A DNA stretch of 64,000 bases from Patiria pectinifera (taxonomy: Eukaryota > Echinodermata > Asteroidea > Valvatida > Asterinidae). Below the pieces are notes generated by a model. The model saw only the letters and a program-made list of their open reading frames with translations, was not told the DNA's origin and did no database searches. Numbering within the stretch: the stretch's first letter is position 1; every line of letters starts with the position of its first letter. Positions 1 through 12,544 of this stretch are shown piece by piece. The translations under genes were made by a program, and so were the position numbers. The DNA is taken from contig CM057142.1 of assembly GCA_029964075.1 (NCBI GenBank), positions 33,110,392 through 33,174,391 on the forward strand, read 5' to 3'.

Positions 1-238
1 ATTTAGAAGGAATCAAGAAATGTACATGATTTCCAACGGCCAGTCAATTGACTCATCTTTGGAAATAAGGAGTGCTATAGACGAAATCATGTTCTGTGAT
101 CAAATGGTTGAGCAAGGTTTTTGAGATTCACTGAGCTAAAAGTTCAACAGGTTAGGTTTTGATCCTTGGATTTTGAGTGGTGTTATTATTGGAATCGAAC
201 AAAATGCATGAAAAGCAAATGATCCTATATGCCTTTAA
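1..238. mobile_element. MITE family K2, right part (TTAA target)
   Basis: Ends with GCAAATGATCCTATATGCC next to TTAA (235-238). It matches the copies near 15165-15543 and at 37255-37660. The left end is outside the window. Confidence 0.7.
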
Positions 239-588
239 TGGGCAACTATCTCGCTAAAAACTCTGAAACTGAGAAAAAAAAAGAATTGGCTAGATGTTTG
301 CAGAAAATTTTTTCAGATGGCCCAAGTCTGTTCCTCAGACAGAGTGTACCACATGTATTCTGGAGCATTTACGCCTTTCCTGTATGTCATGGCTTGACAA
401 ATATATTTTTAGTACACATGTTGTAATCAGGTATTTTATGTGTAACAACGGAAGGTATAAAAGCTGACTGTGAATGTCTCTCAGGATTTAACAATCATCA
501 TGGATCACCTTCAGGTATCTAATTTTGAACAGGATCTCAGGATTTCACACATATCAAATCCTGTGAGTGCACGGTGTGTTTTTCATTT

Positions 589-1079
589 TTAAAGGGAATA
601 TACATCATTTGCTTTTGCTGTAATTTTCAGAAATGGATGGATTTGGGGGGTTGGTAATATAAAGCAACTATTGTTAAACTGACTTTTTGGATGTTTTGGG
701 TTCGTAGATGCTATAAAAACCAAGAAAAACAATCATTTTCCTGAAGTCTGGTTCCCCGACTCCATTTAAGATGAAACAGAGCAGTTTATAGACATTGGGG
801 AATTGTCAGGGAACCAATCTAGCTGGCTTGTACCCGTTCATAGGTGGGTAATCGATTGCAAACAAATGCGGACTAACTGAATATAGTCAATTGGGCCCAG
901 TATTTGAAAAAAAGCCATTTTTTGATACAAAAATACCACTTTTCTTGAAAATTACAGTATACCAGGTGCCATGATTTTACAGGATGCTTTAGACTTTCAT
1001 TCACTAAAAGTCCATCGAGGTATTTCAAAATAATTTGGTAGTTTTATTTTTTGATGTTTGCAAATGTTGTATTTTCCCT
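589..1079. mobile_element. MITE family K1, copy 1 (TTAA target)
   Basis: Starts TTAA+AGGGAATATACATCATTTGC and ends with ATGTTGTATTTTCCCT, the inverted terminus; the right TTAA has decayed. Same family at 18721, 30250 and 33124. The TTAA target and AGGG ends suit Kolobok or piggyBac-like transposons. Confidence 0.75.
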
Positions 1080-1261
1080 GTAATGCGATGTAACTTACGC
1101 TGATTTGAATGACAATTGATCCAAAGCAATTGGATAAGTTGGTGGAAAGGGTTATTAATTACATTATTGCAAACTGGCAGGCAAATGCTTTACATCTGAG
1201 GGAAGCCTAGAAAAGTTGTTTGCAAACTCTTGAAGTTGCATTCCCGTGCTGTTTTTGAAAT

Positions 1262-1550
1262 TTCATCCACAAAAATAGTTTCCTTTTCTAAATTGCTATT
1301 TTTCTAGCAATACAAACGTATTCACTTTTGAATGAGAAATCGACCGAAAAACAATTCGGCCAATGTTTTAATTGTTGACCTGTTACTTTACAAATTTCGA
1401 ATTATTGGCTGCCAGACAATAATTCCGCTCTCGCGTGGTACTATGTAGGCTGGTTCCCGATCCCGTCCACCATCAGAATCGATAATGTACAGACCAGGAG
1501 CCAGTCTGCTCGCAAAGCCAATCCGTTTGTGCCCAAAACAAAAATCTTTA
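1262..1550. repeat. Dispersed repeat R, copy 1 (inverted relative to the others)
   Basis: Contains the rc of a block also found at 32380-32690 and 53010-53330: wording such as TTATTGTCTGGCAGCCAATAA is shared. No coding potential and no clear ends. Confidence 0.6.
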
Positions 1551-2260
1551 ATCAGAGGGTTGCAGACATTGGAAAACTAAAAAAGGAGGTTTTTTTGTTG
1601 AAATAAAAGTTGAAAATGTTTTTAAAGAAAAAAATAATATGAATTTGTTGAAGAGCACGGGGAAAGCAACTTTAAATGCAGCTGAAAGATGAACCAGAAA
1701 AAAACTGACAGGTTATAATTTCAATTGAATTTTCGAGACACAAATATTTTGGCTAGGCTTGGACTGAATTCCTTCTGTGATCCACTTCACCATAAGTGCA
1801 TGACCAAAGTGTTTTGTGGCCGTCCTATTATTCAGTCGCTACTATTAGGCCAACTACACAACCGACACGAAAATGGATTGGACAAATTTATTGAAAGACA
1901 GCTTGAATTATCAATGAGTGAATGTCGTGAAATTTCAGTTTGCTGTGTCGTTCCTGATAACTTTTTTTTTCAGTAAAAAATAATACACAGAATTATACAA
2001 AAGTAAAGTAAAGCGGGCGTTGGTTGATGAGCATTCCGTTCAGTGTAGATATTGCTGAAACTTGTAAATACTGAGATTTTGTACTGGAACTTGTTGTGTT
2101 GAATATTAATATGGTTTTATATATACCAGATGAAATTTACAATTGTTTGAATGTGTACTGCACCGATGATGAAAATAAATACAAGTATTTACTACATGTA
2201 ACACGAGTCTGAATGAGTAGACTAAACGAATGTGATGAGATTGGTGTTTTGGTAGGGGAG
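1551..2260. other. No recognised gene
   Basis: AT-rich DNA. The 83-codon plus-strand frame at 1725-1976 has no family resemblance I can name and no splice context, so it is not called a gene. Confidence 0.4.
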
Positions 2261-2680
2261 GGGGTGTAGTCTGAGTATCGCCCGTTATCCACGGAGCCAA
2301 GTCCTGTATAACGTCTGATATGTCTAGACATGCAGATTTATGAAAGCCATGCCCAGCCAATCGGAGTCGACTTTACTAAATCATGACGTCATTTCATGCC
2401 CAACTCGGGACTAAAACTGTGATTGGCCAATTCGAATGCAGTATTTTGTAATACAACAGCCGGGTGCGCATTCGCGTAACATGATACAGAGCACGTGACA
2501 CAGGTTTTTTTATCCATTGTCTATGACGTGCAACCGGTGACTGACCTAAGACCCGATATAGAAAGCGCCCGCTGATTGGTCAAAATCTGGAGGTCAAGAT
2601 GCAGTTGTCTTGCACAATTAATCAGCGAATCTGCTCACATATTATAGTCCATGGCTTTTGCCATGGTCTATTACATAGAC
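2261..2680. mobile_element. TAGTCT repeat, copy 1 (about 420-bp MITE)
   Basis: Runs from TAGTCTGAGTATCGCCCG to ATTACATAGACTA, imperfect inverted termini, flanked on both sides by GGGGGTG (7-bp direct repeat). Further copies lie near 41117-41580 and, inverted, 50335-50747. Confidence 0.65.
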
Positions 2681-2894
2681 TAGGGGGTGTGGGGATAGGA
2701 AGGAATAACTGTTGGATCCCTGGTGCTGTGGAAGTGTCAGTTTAGGCACAGAATGATTCAAACACTGGGCTGCCTCTTTATTGATCAAGTCTCTAAAGCC
2801 GGCCTCAGGTCAACCTGCGATCTGCTTACGCTACGATGGAACTAGCCTTGGTCAAGGCGTTCGTTGATAGTGATGGTATCTGGCTGCTAAAAAC

Positions 2895-3489
2895 ATGAAC
2901 ACCAGTGTTGTTGTCGAGTACTTTTTTTCGAGTACCAGGTACTGCCGAGTACTTAGGTTACCGAATACAAACAAGTACTTCCAAGTATAAGTACAGGTCT
3001 CCAAGTATGAGAACTTGTGCTTCCAAGTACAAGTACGAGTATTTCCGGGCACAAGTACAAGTACGAGTACTTGTATTCCGAGTACGAGTACTTCTATTTC
3101 CGAATACGGCCATACGGCAAATGGTTCATTGTGCGTAATTGGCCCAGGCCCAGTCAGACCGATATACAGACCCACTCACGGCTAGCTGTTAAATGTGTTT
3201 GTCCGGACGTGCACAGAGGAAAATCAGGAAACTTCAATTTCTCTGCAAGCCAATCAACCATTTCAAACTGAAAGTATATTGATAAAATAAGGCCGTGGTA
3301 AGTCAAGCTGTACCTTTTTTTTTCTTCAAGTACTGCTATTCGAGAACGAGTACTTTGATGATCGAGTACAATTTCGACATATTGAGTACGAGTACTTTGG
3401 TATTCGAGTACAAGTATGAGTACGAGTACTCTTAAAAAAGTAACTCGAGTACGAGTACCGAGTAGGAGTACTACAACACAGATGAACAC
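2895..3489. mobile_element. Non-autonomous hAT-like element with AGTAC-rich ends
   Basis: The body is 2903-3481, between 8-bp target duplications ATGAACAC at 2895-2902 and 3482-3489. Termini are CAGTGTTGTTG and the rc of CTGTGTTGTAG. Inside each end are about 150 to 200 bp of irregular GAGTAC/AGTACTT repeats facing each other. An 8-bp TSD with a CAGTG start is the hAT pattern. There is no transposase; the frames inside are repeat artefacts. Confidence 0.75.
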
Positions 3490-5330
3490 TAGCCGCGCGC
3501 TTTGCACTGTGCAACGCGTGAACAGTGCCCTAAGGCAGCAACAACCGACAGGCATGCAACTGGAAATTTAGAGAAAAATAATGCGAAAACTCCAAACCAG
3601 ACAATATTTTTTCAATTTGTAATGGTATTCATGAGAAGTAAAAAAAACGAGGAAATCAACATATCCCAGGAAAAGTTGCATGCCCGGAATGAACGTTCGT
3701 TCCTCACTAGCGCACGACTAGTATGTATGTTTTTAGTGTCCTAACACCCCTAGGAAAACTGTTTCAGTAGCATTGATCAAGTTACCAGGGTGACCGTAAG
3801 GTCAGAGCCAAATTCTGCTAAATGCACATAAAAAATCCATCAGATTTATCAAAAATCTGCCAAATTCCCCAGAATTATTCGGAATACACTATTAACACTT
3901 AAACTCACATGCAGATTGGTAGTATTGCCTTAATTAAGGTTCAAATTACATTATAAACAATCTAGTCACATAAAGATTAAATTTAACGTGGATCCGGCCA
4001 CGTCGAAGTCCGTTCCCCAGCAGCACCTAGACCAGCTAACCACCCCCCCCACCAGGTTTGTTTTGTTTGTTTGAAAGCTTTTTAGCTTTTTAAAACAAAT
4101 GTACACTTTTTGTTTTTTTTTTGTGTTTTTCTTTTTTTAACAATTTTGCATTTTTGCTGCCAAATCATCAAAAAAAAATTTTCTGTCAAATTTTCTGTCA
4201 AAAATGTTTTTTAACAGTTTTTTTCAAAAAAAGTTGTCAAAAACCGTGCAAGTTACATAACCACAAGTGGTCTCCAATCATCTACACTGACACACTTACT
4301 TTAATTTGTGCAATAGACATTGTGCAGTTTATTGAGCTGTAGCGCTTGCGTACAACACTAACTCACATTAACTTGGCTGTCATAATTGCTGTATGTCTAC
4401 AAGTGCTATAGTCATGTTATATACAGCAATACTGTATTCGATGTAATTTACCAGTCACATAAAATTGTAATGCTACATCGCCTATGGGTCCTTAAAGTTA
4501 TCCACCATGCATGTATCATATTGTAACTAGCATTTTATTTTACCCACAATTTTTATTTTAGTGGCAGTCCCTGTGACCATTTCACACCATCGTTTCCATG
4601 GATTTCTTTTTTTTTCATAAGGGAAAATTTCTTTACAAAAAAATAGAACTTTCTCAGATTTTTTCATAAAAGATTCCGGTGCTAAAAGGGATAAAAAGGT
4701 CGGTGAGTGAAAGCCCATTTTTTTTCAATATTTGTGTAAACTCACACAATTTTCTCAGATTCATCTTAGTTCAGTGCAAACTCTGAAAAATCGCATGCGT
4801 GTATACTAAATGTTTAAAAAATTCCCATTTTGACCAAATATACTTGAAATATCTTCTTTTTTATACATTACATATACATCTATAACAATTGGCAGTTCAC
4901 AATTGGTAAAGATACTTGTGTAAGAAATATAAATTATGTGTCCAAAAAGATGCTCATGGGTCAGTCCTTAAATTCGGGGTCCAAAAGTGTGACATTTTGA
5001 CTTAAAATCGTTTTTATTTGTCTGCTTTACACAATCACTCTTGGAGATAGAAGGCATAAAAAATGTGTCCTGAAATTACTAAATCTTTAATCAGCCTTAA
5101 AAGGGACACACAAAATTAGACACCAATTTCATGGAATGACCCTTAACCCTGAGGCAGAAGATCCGGAATTTTTGGAAGAGGGTTGGAGGGTGGGCGGATG
5201 GAGGGTGGGATGGATGATGTGGGGAGAGGTCCAAGACTTTTTCGAGAGGGGGGGGGGGAGTCAGGGAGGAGAAGGGGGGGGGGGGTTTGTTCAGGTGTTG
5301 AAGTCAACAAGGCCTGAGGCAATGAATTAA
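3490..5330. other. No recognised gene
   Basis: AT-rich stretch with T-runs (4100-4240) and a G-rich low-complexity tract (5165-5290). No exon-like coding is seen. Confidence 0.4.
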
Positions 5331-6341
5331 TACACTCAACCAAAAAAGAAAGTGTCCCCCCCTTAAAACCTTTTATCTGTTCTTTTAACAAAACGAAAAG
5401 AAATCACATAGGCATGTGTGAATTGTTTTCGTTTTACTGAAAGAACGCACACTTTTTTGTGATCCTTGGACAGAACATTAAAACGGTGGTTGTGTTTAAA
5501 ATTCCGTAACTTGAAAAGTACATGATTGATTTGAAAGATTTTTGTACTAAAAGAAAGCTTATGAATTGGGTTTTCACATCCTAGATTTTGAAAGTGCTAC
5601 ACGTAGAACTTCAATAAAACGGTAGTCCCGACATTTGGGTATCGTTTTTTTTTTTACTCGCCCTGTATACGTGCAAGTTGAGTGTGCAGATTTTGTCTCT
5701 TAATGCAATCTTCCTACAAAAATTTCTTAAAATTAATTTCAAATTTTGTTGGTTATCTTTTCACCCTTTCCTTTATTGCATACTTTTCATGTTCTTCCAG
5801 GTTCAGTAAAGGAAAGGGTAACAAGAAACCAACAAAATTGGAACTTATTTTTTAAGATTTTTTTTTTTGGAAGATTGCGTTAGACTTAGAGACGAAATGT
5901 TCAGTGTTGAGTGTGAACACTGCATCTCTAACGCAATCTTCCAACAAAACATTCTTAAAAAATAATTTCAAGTTTTGTTGGTTATGTTTTTACCCTTTCC
6001 TTTACTGAACCTTGAAGAACATGAAAAATATGCAATAAAGGAAAGGGTGAACAGATTTTAAGAAATCAATTTTAAGAAATTTTTGTTGAAAGATTGGTTA
6101 GAGACAAAATCTTCACACTCACTTGCACGTATACAAAAGTGCAACCTTTTTTCGGTATCATTTGTCATAAATTGCATAATTACACATTACACTGTTTTGG
6201 GCCAAATAAAGAGTATGGCTTGATTGCTAAGGAATTTCTGCACTGATTACTCATTTTTGAGTGAGAGGTGCCCAGCAGTTTTTGAGTTAGACAAAAAAGT
6301 ATTGGAGGGGGGGGGAGGACTTTCTTTTTTGGTTGAGTGTA
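5331..6341. mobile_element. Mariner-type MITE with nested palindromes (TA target)
   Basis: The body is 5333-6339, with termini CACTCAACCAAAAAAGAAAG and its rc, each next to TA. Inside, 5640-6160 is a palindrome of palindromes: a block with ACCCTTTCCTTTA and CAAAATTTGTTGG-like text occurs four times in alternating orientation. A related copy lies in SPATA17 intron 6 (35404-35722). Confidence 0.75.
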
Positions 6342-7463
6342 TGTGTAATGCTGAGTGATGACATTATTCAGGGACCTTATAAGGAAATTTGGGGTTTTTT
6401 TTCATTAAGTAATTAACATTGGCCAGATGGACTGGGGGGGGGGGGGGGGGAGCCACCCCAACCACACTAAAACCTTCACTTTCTCACCAACCGGTAAACA
6501 TGTGATGGACAAATTTGATGCAATACATGTATTTGTACAGTAAAACGACTGTTTGTTTTTACAATACTGACATGAGAACAAATGGACAATTATACGTACA
6601 TGTATATTTTGCTGAAGGTATACTTCAACACACACTGTATATGGAAGGTTGGTCCCAAAAAAAACTCTTAAAAAATATTCCTCCATTTTCAAAGAGTCTC
6701 ACAAAATCAAATTCAGTGCATTAAAAAATAAAATTCCAATCATAAGCACTGAAGGTTAATAAAAAATTTCAGATCAGGTGTGCAGATTTGCTTGCACCAC
6801 AGGGAAAAATCCAACCATTTGGCTAAAAAAAAGGCGGGAAAAAATGGAAATATTTCGTTTTGGAAAATATACTCTTCATTTGCAACAAGACTAATGAACC
6901 AGGATAGCCTTCAACTCTATATTTTCACTTTTTTTTCGCCTGAAGTCATTTTCTCGATTGGAAAAGAAAAAGAAAAAAGGAAAGGTGTGTGGCGATTACC
7001 GACTGGTACAGTCAGGAAAAGTGATCACTATCTGGGGGAAAAAAAAAAAATTCCAGCCGAATTTCTGGAAACTTGCCCACGTGTGGATGTATATTTAGGT
7101 ACAGTCGGAATAGCCGACAGGGAATTTCCCGTTATAAAAGAGAGGATGTCGGAGGGTCATGCATCACGTTCACTAACTTCTTGTTAACGTTTTACCCTTC
7201 GAGCTAAACGGTCCATTTATCGAGATGAAAATGGGCGAGTAATGGGAAAAGAGGAAATGTGGTATTGCACTTAATTCTTTAAAAACAGTGTTGGCTCTCA
7301 AGTAATTCTGAGTTGCAATTTAGTTTGGGTAAAATACGCTAACCATAAAAATACATTGTTACTTTTGTAAAGGGTAAAGCTACACTGTACTTTGTATGCT
7401 ACTTTGTTTGCTGAAGTACAAATTCACAATTTTAAGCCATGATTTGAAAGTTTCAAATTCCTA
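6342..7463. other. No recognised gene; one unassigned 135-codon frame
   Basis: A poly-G tract (6434-6450) and AT-rich DNA. The plus-strand frame at 6780-7187 encodes 135 residues, K-rich at first, that I do not recognise. A TATAAAAG string at 7132 lies inside it. Probably chance. Confidence 0.35.
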
Positions 7464-7796
7464 TGTCAATTCAAGGGCGGATCCAGAACACAATTTTTTG
7501 GGGGGCCAAAAAAAATTTGGACCCCCAAAAAAGTGGGTCAAAAAAATTACGGCGTGGGGTTCGGGGCCCGCTTAAGGGCCCCGAAAAATTTTGGGATTCT
7601 AGATGCTCTGTGGTGCGATCTGAGGCAATTTCTGACCACTTTAACCAATTTTTTTTGAGGAAAAGATGGTGGTGTACTCATTGCCTGCCTTTATTGCGAT
7701 GTCACATGAAAAAAAAAAAATTGGTCTCGTTTTGGGGGGGGGGGCCATGGCCCCCTTTGGGCCCCCCCCCCCCCCGGATCCGCCCTTGTGTCAATT
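7464..7796. mobile_element. hAT-type MITE
   Basis: The body 7472-7788 lies between 8-bp duplications TGTCAATT (7464-7471, 7789-7796). Termini are CAAGGGCGGATCC and its rc. The inner parts are G/C-homopolymer rich and also inverted. Confidence 0.85.
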
Positions 7797-7869
7797 TACT
7801 TCTGATTTAGGTTCAGCACAAACTTGACACCTTTAATTTCCATGACCTGCCCTGACCTTTAAGTTAGAG

Positions 7870-8380
7870 TACATCATTTGTAGCTAGCCAAAAAGTAACT
7901 GACAAAATTATTGTTGAAAAGCTTACTTGGTTTAAAGATAGTAAGGGGACTAAACTCCCTGTGAAATGATTCTTCCTGGCATGCTGTCATTTTGAAGAAA
8001 ACAATAAAAGGTCATTTCCAAAGATGTGTCTAAAGATGCATTTTTGGAAATTTCCGTTAGTAATTTGTTTTTAATTCGGCGACTGGTGCGCGCAAACGTT
8101 GACACGACGCAACGTGCGTGCGGTTGGTACAATTCGTCGATTCATTGCGTGACATCGAGTAGCTGCAATCAGCTGAATGAGAACGTGTCCCAGGCACTGA
8201 TTTCGGGCGCAATTCAAAACATGACTTGGCAACTTTTGAATTGAAATTGAGAGGTCTTAGAACATTGTTTTCTCGGAATATACAGCATTCACTGAAATAA
8301 AACTTCATCAGGTTAGTTGTAAAGCACAATTCCTGAGATTTTGGGCACTTTTGTTGCTTCAAACGGAAAAAAAATGCACA
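7870..8380. mobile_element. Diverged K2-family MITE
   Basis: Shares the K2 internal text (start of gap: CTTGGTTTAAAGAT, then CCTGTGAAATGATTC and CTGGCATGCTGTCAT) with 15165-15543 and 37255-37660. Both termini have decayed. Confidence 0.5.
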
Positions 8381-8604
8381 AATGACAAATGATGAACTCT
8401 ACCTTTAATCTCCAGGCAAAAGGTTTCATACCAAGTTTGGAATTTCATTTGCCAACATCTCGAAACACAGACATCCAATAATAATGATCTTGACATTGAG
8501 CCTAATTGGCTTGACCTTCTACAACCCTGACACACTGTTGTTACTTCATTTAGCACTTTTTGAGAGTGTAAATATTTTATGTCATTTGGGTCATACCACT
8601 GACG

Positions 8605-8905
8605 CCATAATGGCCTTGTGGGCTGACGCATTGAATTCATGGTCTGCGGTTCATTTTGTGGGTTCGAGTCCAGCCTGGGGTTATGGTGCGTGTGCCCTTG
8701 GGCAAGGCACTTTGTCACTCATTGCTTCTCACCACCCAGGACTCCATGGGTACCTGTGAGGGTAGATATGGTTATTGTGACTGATTTTGACAGCTTTGTG
8801 CCCAGAATGGCAGCATCGAGCTTTATACTCCCCAGGGAGCTGAGATCGTCTTTCGAATGCGCTTGTTGCCTTTCCCACGATAAAGTTGAGCGTCTCTATG
8901 AAAAT
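8605..8905 (+). mobile_element. tRNA-derived SINE, copy 1
   Basis: A tRNA-like head with a B-box-like GGGTTCGAGTCC is followed by a central domain, CTTGGGCAAGGCACTTTGTC, then CACCCAGGACTCCATGGGTA and CCTGTGAGGGTAGA. The same central domain is in the SINE at 36603. Such domains are shared by SINEs of many marine animals (MetaSINE-like). Confidence 0.7.
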
Positions 8906-10368
8906 TAGTTTGTTGTGAGAAGTGGTTTAAACTTTCATTTCTCAAAGGTACAATAATTGTCCGGATGTTCGGGGAATCTTCCGATGAAGGCTCAGAAATA
9001 CAATCCTCAAGACATTGCCAAACAACGTGATGACGAACACATGTATAATTTTGTACATGCACATGTCGGAGCTTCAAGATGTCAATACACACTACAGGCT
9101 CATACGTGCGCTCACACGTGCGCACAGCCGCTGATCTGCAAAGCTCCGCGCAAATTATATTCCCAGAGTCATGCACTGTGATCACGGCCACTAGACTAAT
9201 GAGCCAAGATCATATCAGCAGTGCGTGACGATGTACTTGTAATACTATCTCCGAGAATATTCATTAGTTAGTTACAAAATACATTTACTTACATGTACGT
9301 CCTTTTTCCCCACTACAAAAAATAAAAAAAATAAATAAAAAATAAAAATGCACCATTAAAAGTTTCTCTACCATGCTCTTCAACATATTCAATTTTTTTT
9401 TTCAAAACAAATTTTAAATTTGGATGTTTTATTTAAACAGAAAAAAGCTACTTTATCTGTTTTGGATTTTTTCAACCCTCTAAAAATACGCTTTAATTTT
9501 GAGTTGCATTAAACCTGTAACACACACACAAATATGCCTGAATTATTGTCAGGCCGGAAATAAATTGAAATTTGTAAAATAAATATTCTATAACTAAACA
9601 TGGGCAGAGTATATAACTTAACTATTTTTGGGGGAATAAACTTGAAAATAGCATGGGGACAGTCACAGCAACTTTGAATCAAATATAAAAGGCTTAATAA
9701 TAAGTATGAGACAATACATGTGTCAGTCACAATTTTGTTGGAAAATTATTTCAATAGAGGGGGCTGTTCATAATTTACTGGTTTTCACACTTCATGCATG
9801 CCAGAAATATTATCAATACATTGAGCAATATTTAGGAAAAATAAAATTTGGAAAATTTCATTATTTGAAAATATTTACTTTTCAGTCGGAAAAATACATT
9901 GACAATAGTGTACATTTTTGGAAGGTTAATTGAAAATATTTAAATACGCCATGTACCGGCCAACGGTTTACAGCGAGTTCTTTCAGGAATGAACTAACCC
10001 TATGTAATGTCCGCGACAGAACTTTTTCAAGAGCTCAGCGAATAAACCTGAAAATGTATTATTCAAATCTTACCCATCCAGGATCAGGTAGTAATGGAGA
10101 TGATTATAGAGTACGAGTTTTTGATCATTTCTCTGAATCATTAATTAGATATCATGGTTAATTGACTCTGTCACAACATCACACTTCCTTTCATAAATCT
10201 GGAATTGAACCATTGAATTGAAATTTTAAGTATCTTCTTGATAATTTTTTTTTTAAATGGTGCCACAGCTCTATAGTTCTGAATCAATCAAAATCAAACA
10301 AAACGAGCATGTTGGTTTTTTTGGCAGATTAGAGAGCATCTGGATTAACATGTAATTATTCAGTCGAG
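8906..10368. other. No recognised gene
   Basis: AT-rich, with A-runs near 9320-9350. No exon-like coding or clear element was found. Confidence 0.4.
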
Positions 10369-10447
10369 TCTGAAATTTCTAAATTCATCTAAAGCCAAAT
10401 CTTGCCATGAATCTGAAATTTCTAAATTCATCTAAAGCCAAATCTTG
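10369..10447. repeat. 43-bp tandem duplication
   Basis: The string beginning TCTGAAATTTCTAAATTCAT occurs at 10369 and again at 10412, nearly without change. Confidence 0.85.
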
Positions 10448-10802
10448 CAGTGTCTTTACGCAGTTTTTACTTTTCCAACAAACACCAAATACAAACAGTT
10501 GATGCATTTTGACAAAAACAACGCAGGTAGACAATCCACCAAATAGACGCACATAGCCATGCACAAGTATTACTGTTTTCAGCCTATAGTATACAGTTAC
10601 TTAATTACACAATACTATTTTTCTTAAAGTTACACATTTATCGTCGAGTGCTTAAAAATCCATTTTACAAACCAAATATGCGAATATTTACATCTCAAAA
10701 AATATAATGCCGTTAAAAAATTAATACGGGCATAAAAAGCAGCACAGGTACATTTTTTTGTGCAATGGACAATATTGGAACTAAAAAAGGATACAATTTG
10801 CC

Positions 10803-11071
10803 AAGGCTATCCGCTCCGTTCACAAGTACCCCCTCACCGGCAAAGAAAGTACAGTTGGGGGTAACCGAACAAGGCCATCTTGCCTGACTGCAATATTTTG
10901 CCGCGGAGCGCGGCCACTGCATGTACGTTGTACAAATCCCCTGGCGTACATGCATCACACACAAGGAACGGTGTGCGCGCGTCAACCAGCGAAATGCATG
11001 TGTCCCGCCCATGGGACGTCGTTGCTAGGTAAAAGGGCGCCCTCTTTTGTTGGCGCAAGGAGCCCATACTA
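10803..11071. repeat. Dispersed repeat S, copy 1
   Basis: Shares CTCCGTTCACAAGTACCCCC and downstream text, including GCGCCCTC near its far end, with 12222-12425, in the same orientation. The two ends are weakly inverted, so it is probably a MITE. Confidence 0.55.
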
Positions 11072-12221
11072 TTGATTATCCGCCAACTGCCTGAAGGATG
11101 AGTGTTGTCTGTTCTTGATCTCAGCTGAGTTGATGACGTTCACATGGCCTTGCTTTTGACTCTGTGCGGGATACAGTAGATGAGGTTGTGTGTTCTTCAC
11201 ACGAGAGTCAATGTCTGCATGTGTATGGCTAGGAGTACCCACAGCCACATTCTTATCCCTATGTGCAGAAACCCACGCTGCCTTAGCGTGAGAACACATC
11301 TCAGCGTTGGTGTGTGGCAGCGATGGCACTCAATCCTTCAATATCTTTCTTGGCTTTCCTGTGGACATGTGCTCGTCCACAAAGTTACGGTGCTGGTTCT
11401 GATAATTCGGCCCAGCTCTGATATGCAGCAGAGCCATTTACAAGCAAGCAGTGCTGTCCCTGGCCTCAGTTTCCGTTTGTGCCTAATCAGTGACAACTTC
11501 CTTGCAAGGTCGGCAAGATCCTGATAAGGCTTTGTCTAACAGTTACTTTGAACGTATAACGTTTAGCTGCGAAATGAATTACATTCAAGGCGGAGCATTT
11601 GTCCTACCAGTGAAGCACCCACTGGATTATGAGCAACAGTCATTCTTGTGTGCACACTGTACAGGAACTCCTAACCCCAACCCTCCAGGGTATGTTTGCT
11701 AGAAACCCTGCCAAACGTGGCAACTTGTAACACTTGAGTAAGTGACAAGCCTGCCAAATGTAGCAAGATCCATCAGGGGAAGAGTCTCAAGGCCACACTG
11801 CCTCGGAGTTCGTGGTCACTGCACGCAGCAGGATACAACTGTGGCATTGTTCAATGGGACTTAGCTCTCATTGTTTCAGAGCTGGCCATTCATGCACTGG
11901 TGTTGGTACATGTAGCTGAATGCATCAAAGTGCACCAGTTCTTTTCCACCTAATGCACTGTGTTGCGTCTGGCAGGGTTAGGGTTAGGCAACTGAAGCCT
12001 CATGCAAGAGTTTCAACGCACACGTTTTGGTAGCACACTATTTTTGCGTTCAAGAACAGTGCATCTGTTAAAGCTATGTGCACAATCACGATATTTCAAA
12101 CTACATAATGATGCAATCTCCACAGTGTTTGATGTCAGACAGAAGTATCTGGCGCCCTCATGCATCCATGCGCGGGGGTCTGCACCATAATTGGAGACAT
12201 CACTGCCAGAAAGTGGATTGT
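11072..12221. other. 3' flank of GPATCH2, no recognised gene
   Basis: Frames of 86 codons (minus, 11069-11329) and 114 codons (plus, 11180-11524) overlap here; neither resembles a family I know. Part may be GPATCH2 3' UTR. Confidence 0.35.
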
Positions 12222-12425
12222 TAGCTATGGGCTCCGTGCACAAGTACCCCCTCAACGGTAAGAAAGGGTGAGTTGGGGGAGACCACTGGGACAGACACTC
12301 AAACGCATTGCTGATGACGTCTGATGCTCACGCAAAGACGCTTTGGGTTTGTGCACGTGGTGTGTCCCTTCCACTGGCTTCTCGAAAGCGCCCTCGCTTG
12401 TTTGCGCACGAAGGCCATCCATAGG
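12222..12425. repeat. Dispersed repeat S, copy 2
   Basis: GGCTCCGTGCACAAGTACCC and following text match the copy at 10803, with a shorter middle. It lies just downstream of the GPATCH2 stop. Confidence 0.55.
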
Positions 12426-12544
12426 CTTCACCACATATCTACAAACTCGCATGCAGAGCTCAGGGCAGCTTCCAAACTGTAGGAATCTGGACTCCTTTGG
12501 GGCATTGGATGGTCTTGACTGACAAGACCTATCAAGCTGGTCAG

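Noticed and set aside
2915-3475. CRISPR-like or minisatellite array of AGTAC
   Set aside because: Repeats are irregular and inverted about a centre within an 8-bp duplication, so they are the ends of a transposon.
6780-7187. 135-codon frame as a gene
   Set aside because: No recognisable family, low-complexity lysine-rich start, no splice or conservation evidence available.
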